A DNA stretch of 64,000 nucleotides from Chloroflexota bacterium. Lineage in GTDB: Bacteria; Chloroflexota; Anaerolineae; Aggregatilineales; J027. The stretch is from positions 62,001-126,000 of the forward strand of contig QMIT01000008.1 in the NCBI GenBank assembly GCA_024434115.1, read 5' to 3'. Below, in pieces: positions 17,228 through 26,500 of the stretch. Under the pieces are notes generated by a model that saw only the letters and a program-made list of their open reading frames with translations, did not search any database and was not told the origin of the DNA. A program made the translations under genes and the position numbers. Position 1 is the first letter of the stretch; the number at the start of each line of letters is the position of its first letter.

Positions 17228-18718
17228 ATGAAGCGATTTTGGCCGCTTGTATTGACCGGATTTATTTTATCGGCGCTCATTTTGCCGATCCTACTTTCCA
17301 CTCAAGCCACTACACAGCGGGTCATGGCGCAAGATGGGACTAAACCACCCTATAGCACAACTGCTTTTCCGCGTGCAATGGCCTTTGATGGTCAATGGGT
17401 CTGGATTGCGAATTGGGCCGATAACTCCATCACTCGTCTGAATGCGGCGGACGGAGCGTATATTGACACCATCGCAGGCCCACTTACGGTTGGCAATCAG
17501 CCGGTGTCGCTGGCATGGGATGGTACACATATGTGGGTGGCAAATTATCAAGACAACACCGTCTATCGCCTACCGCGCATCGGCACAGAAGGCGGTGTGC
17601 CTGAATCCAATGCCCAATTTAGCGCTGGACAAGGCATCCAAAAGCCAATCGCGCTGTTCTACGACGGCTCCGCTCATATCTGGGTGGTCAATCAGCATGA
17701 TGGCAAACGGAACGGCACGGTCACTAAGATTGTGGCGGATACCCTCGAAATTCTAGGTACCTACGACGTAGGCCGCTTCCCTACCGCCATTACATGGGAC
17801 GGCATTAACGTGTGGGTTGCCAACGGCCTTGACGACAGTTTAACGGTACTCGACGGGGCGACGGGGGATGAAGTTGGGGTGGTCAGCATTATAGACGACC
17901 CGGCCAAACTGCATTTCCCGATTTCGCTGGCCTTTGATGGGCGTTTTGTGTGGGTATCGGGTTATGATCGCAGTGTCAAAATTATCCGCAACAATTCATT
18001 AGATGTTTATGATTCCGAAGAATTGGAAGTGGCGGATATGCAGGTACAGGATGAACTGCCCAATCGTCCCATCTACTTATATTATGCCTTTGAGCGCATT
18101 TGGATTTCGAGCGCGGACGAAAAAGAAAAGAGTGTTTTGAATTTACGGGCCGTCAGTGGGATTGAGGTCAACACGATTGATACGGGTGAATTCCCAGCGA
18201 CCATGATCGCAATCCGTGTAGTTGGGTCAGACGGCAGCACGCAAGAAAATTTATGGGTGGCAAGCTGGCTGAATTACAGCATCCAATTGATTTCTGTCCC
18301 CGACAATGAATTGATTGATACCGAAAACGGCCCGCAAGCTGTCGCAGCAAACCCGTTGGTTTGGCTACCCACCGATGTCCCGACTCTAACACCCACCATT
18401 GCCCCCACCGCAACACTCCCCGCTTGTAATCCTGCCCTGCCCTCGCGGCTGCGTCCGGGTGACGAAGGTCGTATTGAGGACAAAGAAGACCCGACCCCGC
18501 TGCGTTTGCGTGATGCCGCTGGTACCAATTCAAATATCATCAAACTCATTGACGTGGGAACGGAGTTCGTCGTCCTCAGCGGGCCAGTCTGTATTGAAAA
18601 CAAAGCGTGGTATGAAGTCCGACTGTCCAGTGGTAGCTCCGCAGGCGAATCAGGCTGGTTTATCGAATCTATTGAGCGCGATGGGGTGGAAGGCTATACC
18701 ATCGAACCAAGACCATAA
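17228..18718 (+). CDS. Secreted beta-propeller protein with C-terminal SH3 domain (496 aa)
   Basis: The signal peptide is MKRFWPLVLTGFILSALILP, followed by a likely cut near VMAQ. Residues 45-390 are NHL/YVTN-like propeller blades, marked by repeated WDGxxxWVAN, FDGxxVWV and WVASWL elements. After a Thr/Pro/Ala linker (about residue 395), a bacterial SH3 domain follows, with LRLRDAAGTNSNIIKLIDVG and WYEVRLSSG. The protein should sit outside the membrane; SH3b domains often bind wall polymers. The ATG at 17228 is preferred over the one at 17219 since AAAGGA precedes it by 9-10 nt. A TATAAT at 17181 is a probable -10. Confidence 0.75.
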   Translation: MKRFWPLVLTGFILSALILPILLSTQATTQRVMAQDGTKPPYSTTAFPRAMAFDGQWVWIANWADNSITRLNAADGAYIDTIAGPLTVGNQPVSLAWDGTHMWVANYQDNTVYRLPRIGTEGGVPESNAQFSAGQGIQKPIALFYDGSAHIWVVNQHDGKRNGTVTKIVADTLEILGTYDVGRFPTAITWDGINVWVANGLDDSLTVLDGATGDEVGVVSIIDDPAKLHFPISLAFDGRFVWVSGYDRSVKIIRNNSLDVYDSEELEVADMQVQDELPNRPIYLYYAFERIWISSADEKEKSVLNLRAVSGIEVNTIDTGEFPATMIAIRVVGSDGSTQENLWVASWLNYSIQLISVPDNELIDTENGPQAVAANPLVWLPTDVPTLTPTIAPTATLPACNPALPSRLRPGDEGRIEDKEDPTPLRLRDAAGTNSNIIKLIDVGTEFVVLSGPVCIENKAWYEVRLSSGSSAGESGWFIESIERDGVEGYTIEPRP

Positions 18719-19028
18719 TTCGCCTCACCTAGAAACTAAAGGGGATGTTGGGTGTTCCTATTCTGTAGCCGATAAGGTTGCCTATAAAACATTCTGCAAT
18801 CCCCTTCCCTCACTGCTTTACTGCATCATCTTCGGCTTACGGCGGGGCCAGCAGTCCGAAATAAACGCACCTTATGGGTATAAGACTCGGCTTACCTTAG
18901 CCACAAAAAGAGAGATGGGTTTATTCCCAAAAACATGACTTTTGGCATATTAGGCCGCTTAAAATTGTACTAAGCTGATAGAGTCTAATCCACACATCAA
19001 ATCTAGTTTGCAGAAGGTGAATTCGATA
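18719..19028. other. 310-nt intergenic region, no gene recognised
   Basis: No codon-like frame, tRNA, tmRNA, RNase P or SRP signature was recognised. It holds an 8-bp inverted repeat (AAGGGGAT near 18739 and ATCCCCTT near 18799) and, near 18942, a TTGGCA that could be part of a promoter for the nitronate monooxygenase-like gene. It could be a leader RNA or a decayed region. Confidence 0.4.
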
Positions 19029-20477
19029 ATGACATTGCCGATGATTATTCAAGGTGGAATGGGTGTCGCTATTTCCAATTGGCGGCTTGCCAAAGCGGTT
19101 TCCCAAGAAGGACAGCTAGGCGTAGTTTCCGGTACGGGCATGAGCCGGATTTTGGTCGCCCGTCTGATGGAAGGCGATAAAGAAGGCCATGTGCGCCGCG
19201 CCCTATCCCACTTTCCCTTTCAAGACGCGATTGAGCGTATTTTAGATACCTACTATGTCGAAGGCGGCAAAGACCCAGACGCACCGTATATCAATGTCCC
19301 AGCTTATAGCCTCAAACCCACCAAAGCCCTAGATATTCTGACGATTGTTGCCAACTTTTTGGAAGTGTTTTTAGCAAAAGAAGGTCATAATGGCGTTGTA
19401 GGTGTCAATCTGCTGGAAAAAGTCCAAATGCCAAACTTGGCGTCGCTCTACGGAGCAATGCTGGCAGGTGTGGATTATGTCCTGATGGGTGCGGGTATCC
19501 CGATGCAAGTTGCTGGGGTTCTAGACCGCTTGGTCAATCATGAATCCGTCAGCTATCGAGTTGATGTGACGGGGGCAACGGCTGAAGATGATTATCGCAT
19601 TCACCTGCATCCCGAAGAATTGCTCCCCGGTATCCATGAAAAAGTCGGGCCACTGAAGCGTCCAGCGTTTTTGCCCATTATCTCCTCATTGGTGTTGGCT
19701 CAAGCATTGATCAAACGTAGCGAAGGCCCAATTCAAGGGTTTGTCATTGAGGGGCATATCGCTGGCGGACACAACGCCCCACCACGCGGTACCGTGACCT
19801 ATAACGAACTTGGGGAACCCATTTATACCAGCAAAGACAGTGTTGATCTCGATAAGATGAAGGCGCTGGGGTTGCCATTCTGGTTAGCGGGCGGTTTTGG
19901 GCACCCCGAACAACTCCGCAATGCGCTTGAAAAAGGTGCAGCGGGCATCCAAGTGGGGACGGCCTTTGCCTATTGCGAAGAATCTGGCATGGAAAGCCAC
20001 AATAAACAACGGGTATTGAATAAGGTGTTGGATGAGGACATTGTTGTACGGACAAACGCCGTTGCCTCCCCCACCGGATTCCCATTTAAGGTAGTAGACC
20101 TCGAAGGCACGATGTCGGAACAAGAAATCTATGAAGTCCGTAACCGCATTTGCGATATGGGCTTTTTGCGGACGATCTACAAACGCCCCGATGGCAAGAT
20201 TGGCTATCGTTGTGCATCCGAGCCAGTGGACGACTATGTTCGCAAGGGCGGCACAGCCGAAGATACTGAAGGGCGCGTTTGTTTATGCAATGCCCTCGGC
20301 GCGGCGGCGGGTCATCCACAAATTCGCAAGGATGGATATGTCGAGAAAACGATTGTCACCTCCGGCAACGATTTGGTGAACCTCAAATCCGTGATGAAGG
20401 ACGGGACAATCCATTACTCCGCACGCGATGTGATTCAATATCTAATGCGTGAAGTTGCCGAACTTCAGCCTCAATAA
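19029..20477 (+). CDS. Nitronate monooxygenase-like FMN enzyme (482 aa)
   Basis: A TIM-barrel flavoprotein of the 2-nitropropane dioxygenase/nitronate monooxygenase family (also related to FabK and PfaD). Visible features are MIIQGGMGVAISNWRLAKAV at the N-terminus, GVVGVNLL, GFVIEGHIAGGHN with the catalytic-type His, FWLAGGFGHPEQL and AAGIQVGTAFAYCEESG for FMN phosphate binding. It is about 130 residues longer than typical NMOs; the extra C-terminus has a CLCNALGAAAGHPQ segment. Whether it oxidises nitronates or acts in lipid metabolism is open. The ATG at 19029 follows AAGGTGA by 8 nt. Confidence 0.8.
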   Translation: MTLPMIIQGGMGVAISNWRLAKAVSQEGQLGVVSGTGMSRILVARLMEGDKEGHVRRALSHFPFQDAIERILDTYYVEGGKDPDAPYINVPAYSLKPTKALDILTIVANFLEVFLAKEGHNGVVGVNLLEKVQMPNLASLYGAMLAGVDYVLMGAGIPMQVAGVLDRLVNHESVSYRVDVTGATAEDDYRIHLHPEELLPGIHEKVGPLKRPAFLPIISSLVLAQALIKRSEGPIQGFVIEGHIAGGHNAPPRGTVTYNELGEPIYTSKDSVDLDKMKALGLPFWLAGGFGHPEQLRNALEKGAAGIQVGTAFAYCEESGMESHNKQRVLNKVLDEDIVVRTNAVASPTGFPFKVVDLEGTMSEQEIYEVRNRICDMGFLRTIYKRPDGKIGYRCASEPVDDYVRKGGTAEDTEGRVCLCNALGAAAGHPQIRKDGYVEKTIVTSGNDLVNLKSVMKDGTIHYSARDVIQYLMREVAELQPQ

Positions 20478-20490
20478 CGTTGGCAAACAA

Positions 20491-20514
20491 AAGAGCGATC
20501 GTTGAGTCGCTCTC
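20491..20514 (-). terminator. Terminator after ftsK
   Basis: AGAGCGA (20492-20498) pairs with TCGCTCT (20507-20513), with an 8-nt loop. On the minus strand it is followed by TTTTGTTTG, so it fits the end of ftsK (stop at 20543). The plus-strand tail is poor in T, so it may only weakly end the convergent gene. Confidence 0.65.
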
Positions 20515-20542
20515 AAATTTCTGAGGATGGTGGGGATGTGGC

Positions 20543-23500
20543 TTAGGTCGCTTCCCCACCCCCTTTTTCAGGAATCACCAGACGCGGCTTGGCTCCACTT
20601 TCGGCTGGGCCAACCACCCCACGTTCTTCCATCAAATCAATCAACCGGGCCGAACGGGTATAGCCGATGCGGAAATGTCGCTGCAACATCGAGATACTGG
20701 CTTTGTTGCGACCCCGCACCAGCTTAACCGCCTCATCATACAGATCATCCACGCCTTCCAGTGCATCATCGTCACTGTCCATCTCAGCCTCTTCGACTTC
20801 TTCCCAGAAAGTCTGCTGACGGTCTTGGCGGTGGTCGCCATTGCCTCCCGGCGGAACAGGTTGCCCTGTAGCACGACGGTCATTAATCACCGGGCCACCA
20901 TCGGGACGGCGTCCTACCCCAACGGGCTTGGCGGGTTCATCCAACGGCGAGGAGGACATGGCAGGACGTTCGGGTTGTGCCCCTTTCCCACCCTTCAAAG
21001 CACGGGTGCTCTTCCAATAGCTGGTGATGCGGTTGATTTCGTTGTCCGACAGATACACCCCCTGCATACGAAGCGGGGCAGCAGAATCGGGTGCTTGGAA
21101 CAGCATGTCACCCCGACCCAGCAGTTTTTCAGCACCGGGTTGGTCAATGATGACGCGGCTGTCTACCGATGATGCCACCGCGAAGGCGATACGAGCCGGG
21201 AAGTTGGCTTTAATCAACCCTGTCACCACATCCACCGAGGGACGCTGTGTTGAAATAATCAAGTGGATGCCCGTCGCACGGGCCATCTGGGCAAGGCGGG
21301 CCACCAACCGTTCTGTTTCATCAGGAGCCAGCATCATCAAGTCGGCCAATTCGTCTACAATCACCACCAGATAGGGCATCTGCGGCTGTTCTTGGGGACG
21401 CTTGCGATTGAAGTCTTGAATATTGCGGGCACCGAGCGCAGCAAACCGTTTATAGCGGTCATCCATTTCACGCTGCACCCACTTCAAAACGCCCACAATC
21501 CGCTCCAAATCTACCACTACTGGAGCGACCAGATGCGGAAGCCCGTTATAACCCGCCAATTCGACACGCTTGGGGTCAACCATGATCATCTGCATTTCGT
21601 CGGGCGTATTTTGCAGCAGCAGACAGCTAATGATGGCATTCACACAGACCGATTTACCAGAACCTGTCGCTCCGGCAATCAGCAAGTGTGGCATTTCGGT
21701 CAGGTCGGCGGAAATCGGCGCACCATCCACGCGACGGCCCAAACCAATCGCTAGTTTGGATTTGGCGACCTTATGTTGATGATGCTCAGAGGACATCACA
21801 TCACGCAGGCTGACGACAGCGGTCTCGGCATTGGGCACTTCAATCCCGACAAAGCCCTTACCGGGGACAGGGGCTTCGATACGAATGGATTTCGCAGCCA
21901 GCGCTAACGCGAGGTCGCGGTCTAGGGCAGCGATGGCCGACACCTTCACACGTGAGCGTTGACCACCGCGCTTTTCTACATAATCTGGCTCAACGCCAAA
22001 CTGGGTAATGACCGGGCCAGTATTGACCTCGATCACCTTACCGGGTGCGCCAAAGCTCTCTAGTGTTTCTTCGATGATTTGGGCACGTTCCAGCAAGATT
22101 TCTTGGTCAATCTTTTGCTCCGACCCCTCCTCCAGCACGGTCATGAAATCGGGCCGCACCCACTTGGAACTACCGTTGCCATCGTTCGCATGTGATTTGG
22201 TTTCAGCAGGTTCAACTTCCGGCTCATGATGGCGGGCGGCAACAGGCGGTGCGATGGCGGGTACTTCATCGTCATCCTCGTCGTCATCCTCATCGTCTAT
22301 ATCCTGTTGCACGATGGCTGGACGATCACGCCGCGCTGTAAATGGCACCAACGAAGCGCGGGAGGGTGTCTCGGCGGCTTCATCCTCGCCATCGGTAATT
22401 TCGGTCTTATCCAAATCAGGATTCGCTCCCCCAATTTGTGGCGGGCGTGACACCGGACGACCCGTCGGCGAAGGCCGTGCAGCACGGACGGGCGGCACGA
22501 TATTTTCCGTCTCGCCCTCAGGGTGGTCGAACGGATTTTGCCGAGCAAAACGTGGTTGGGCAGGCTGCATTGCGCCTGCATCTTCATCCGTTTCAGCCGG
22601 AATGGGCATCTCGGTTGGTGCAGATGGTGGTGGGCTGACGGCGGGCCGTTCGCCTGTGGAACGTCCCAAAGGTTCACGGCGCGGCACAAAATTGGCCCGC
22701 TGGGGCTGTTCGCCTGCTGGAGTTTCCCCACCAAAAGCCCGCTGGAAATGGGATAGACGGGCAGTGGCTTCATCCTCTCCTTGGCCTTCATGCCGTTCAC
22801 GTGCAATCGGTTCGTTGATTGGGCGAACAGGCAAACCACGCGGTTGGGCGGGTTGATCGGGCAAGGTTGGTGGTGGTTCGGGTGTTTCTGTTTTGTGTTC
22901 AGCCAAGTCACCAGCAAGTGCTGCTCCCGCTAATGCCATCCCAATCGGATTGGCCGAAAGTTCAGCGGCAGGTTCGCCAGAGTCGGCTTTTACTGGCTCG
23001 GCAGGTTTTTCCGTATCACTGGAGGCTGTTGGCGCTTCGCTGGTCGCACGCGGACGGAACAGCGGTGCGTCACCAGTGGATCGCGCAAAGGGTGAAGAAC
23101 GGCGCGGTGTTTCAGTCACTGGTGTGCTTGGTGCATCTGACGGCACAAAAATCGGCTGCGTGGCGTTGGTTTCGACCACCTGTGTAACGTCATTCGAGGG
23201 GGTTTCAGGTTGGCCTAGTCGCACTGATGGTGGCGGAGGTGGCGGGGTACGCTCGGCATTGCGTCCAAACAATCCACCCGATTCGGCTGGCTGGCGTCCC
23301 GGCAAATCACGCGGGGGCGTGGTCGTAGGTCGGCGCCCTGTTGAAGGCGGTGTGGCTTCGGATGGCGTTTCGTCTTTGGGGGCATCGCTGGTCGTTGCAG
23401 CCGCTACTCCCATCATGGCAGCCTCAGCAGCAGTAAATTGCGGGAAACCTCGTCGGACAGGCGCTAAAGTTTCAGGCGAAGCAGGTACCGGTTCGGAAAT

Positions 23501-26500
23501 CTCCGATTTTGGCGTTTCCGGCGCAGTGGATTCGGCAGTGATGGGTGCAGCTTCTGCCACAGGTTCAGCAGGTCTTTCTGCCGGTTCGTTTGGTTTTTCA
23601 GCAGAAGCTGTATCCCCACTCAACATAGCCCGTTCAGCCGGGGTTAAATCCGGCAAGCCCCGGCGAGGAGCGATAGGTTGCGCTGGTTTTTCGGCAGTGG
23701 GGATCGCTGATTTATCAGATTCAGCCGTGACAGGTTTTAGGGCCGCTGTGTCGGATGAAGCCTCGGCTGGTTTAGCCTCTTCGGGAGGTGTTGAACCACG
23801 CCGACCAAATGCACCAAAGCGACCCGGTTGTTTGGCGGTATCAGCCGCTGCCATCCCAGCCACCACTGCTGCCGCTGTGCCAGTCACACTGGTACCGGAT
23901 TCGGCAGGTTTCTCTGGCTCAGATGCTTTCCTACCGGGTAATGCTGGCATCCCAAAACGACGACGCCCGGCCTGATCGTCAGCAGTAGGGGCGGCTTCAT
24001 TCGCCACAGCAGGTTTCCCTGTTTCGGGGCTATCCCCGGACGAGGCTTGTCGTCCAAGTGGCGTTCGCAAGCCCGGAACGCGCCGACCACCAGAGGATTC
24101 TTCCGAGGCTGGTGTAGAGTCAGTAGTCCCACCCGCAGCCGACGTTGTAATTGGGCCTGTGTCGCCGGATTCAGGGTGACGTCCGGGCAAACCGGGCAAG
24201 CGACGGCGTGGCCCCTCTGGTTCCGTTGAGGCGGGTTCGGTGGGCTTATCTTTAGATTCAGCAACCCCCGGCACAGCCGAACGCCCTCCAAAGGCGGGTA
24301 ATGGGCGACGCGGGCCAGCATTTTCTTCCGCAGATTGAGCAGATTTGGGTGCTTCACTGCCCTGTTTTTCGACGACCTCAGAGGTTTCACGGGCGGCAGC
24401 CACACCAGTGGGTAAGGCACGCTTAGGAGCATCCCCATCTGTATTGGCAGTAATTGGCTTATCAGTGGGCACATCTTCTTTCTTGCGGCCAAACATGCCA
24501 CCTCGTTCGGCGCGTTTAGGAGCATCCCCATCTGTATCAGCCGTAATCGGTTTATCGGTAGGCGTTTCTTCTTTCTTACGACCAAATAGGCCCTCTTTTT
24601 CGGCGCGTTTGGGGGTGTCCCCATCCGTCGCTGCCGTAATCGGTCTATCTGTTGGCGCCTCTTCCTTCTTACGCCCGAACATACCGCGCTTTTCTTTAGA
24701 TTCCGCTACCGCTTCGGTCACTGCTACAGGTGCGGCGACAACGGCAGGTGCTGGGGCAGGTTGAGCGGCTACTGGGAGTTCAGGGGCAACCGTTCGCCCC
24801 GTAGCTTTACCGGGCTTGCGCTGTGGGCCTGTACTTTCGTCCGTCGCCAAGACCGCCGCTGCTACCGCCATTGCCGGGGCAGATGGAGCAGGGGCAGCAG
24901 TTGCGGGTGAGGGTACAAGTCCTTTGCTTTCCGCATATCGGGCAAGTGCAGCTTCACGTTTGGCTTGGCGATTGGCGCGGGTGGTACGAACATTGGTAGC
25001 GATCTTCTCAAACGAGAGATCAAAAGCAAACAGCGTACCTAGCCCCCAAAATATGACCAACACCACTGGCACACCAATATCCCAGACAAAATGTTGAAGG
25101 AATATGTAGATGGTATGGCCGATTAGACCGCCACCGCCGCCATCTTCCCAAAGCGCCCTGCTTTGCGATTCAAGGGCTTCAATGGTGGGAACTTCGTTAA
25201 CTTTGGGGAAGTCAATCCACATCAACTCCCACCATTGGAGGGTAGTCAAAAGCGTACCGAGCAGTACCACAAATCCTAAGATGCGGAAATAATCAATTTC
25301 AAGAACGCGACCAAAATTCCGAGCGATAAGCCAAAAACCCAGAATGAAGGATGTCACCGGAATGACAATACGCCCAAGTCCAAAAATTTGAGCGAGGAAC
25401 TGATCAAGGTCATAAGTGAAACCCTTAGGATCAGATGATGCAATAGACTCTCCCACGCCGGCCAACAAAATGAGGGCCGCACCGACCAACAACCAACCAG
25501 CCATATCCAATTTGCGGTTGTAATCCAATCCGCGTGTAACATTGCGAATACCCGTATCCCGCTCTGGTAATTTGGCGGCGGTAGTCGTTGCACGTGAGGT
25601 CTTGGCAGCGGCTTTGGGGTCTTTCTTAACCTCAACCGTCCCACGCTTGGGTGGCTCGTCTTTCCTTTTCTTATCGTTGGCCTTTCTCTTATCCTCTTCA
25701 GGAGTGGATTTACGGCCTATGGCTGGCATCCCAAAACGGCGTCCACCCTCATCTTTAGGCTTGGCATCGCCTCTCTTGGGAGTATCAGATGGCGCTTCTT
25801 TACGGCCACCAAAACCCGGCAAAGCACGCTTGGATGCTTCTTCGGCGGGTTTACTGCCGGGCCGAGCAGGGGACGGGCTAATACCCGGACGACCCGGCGG
25901 GGGACTAGAACCGGGGCGTGCTGGTGCGGCTGAACTGGATGGCGATGCAGGGCGGCCCCCCGACCCTTCACTTGGCCCGCCAAACGGCGAACGACTCGGT
26001 GAAGATGGGCCGCTAGGACTGGATGGACTGCCACCGCCGGGGCGACTACCCCCCAACGGTGAACTGCGCTCTGGGCTACCGGTTGAACTTCCACCCAACG
26101 TGCGTCCGCCACCACTGTCGGCGTCACGGTCTCGACTAAAGGGTGAACCGCCACCACCCGGACGATCTCCGCCGGGCCGTCCACCGCCGCCGCTATCTGC
26201 ATCCCGATCTCGGCTAAAAGGTGAACCACCCCCACCCGGGCGGTCTCCACCGGGTCGTCCACCACCCCCACTATCGGCGTCACGGTCTCGACTAAAGGGT
26301 GAGCCGCCCCCCGGACGATCTCCACCGGGTCGTCCGCCACTCCCACTATCCGCATCTCGATCTCGGCTGAAAGATGAACCGCCACTGCCGCTTAAACGAC
26401 TGCCGCTTCCGCCGCTGTCCGCATCTCGATCTCGACCAAATGATGAACCCCCACCCGGACGACCACCGCTATCAGCATCCCGGTCTCGGCCAAACGACGA

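Noticed and set aside
18719..19028. Structured RNA such as tmRNA, RNase P, SRP or a T-box
   Set aside because: I looked for the core conserved motifs of these RNAs and did not see them.
22893..23975. Plus-strand open frame of about 360 codons over the FtsK linker
   Set aside because: Shadow of a Ser/Gly/Ala-biased linker; no promoter or ribosome-binding site and no recognisable domain.
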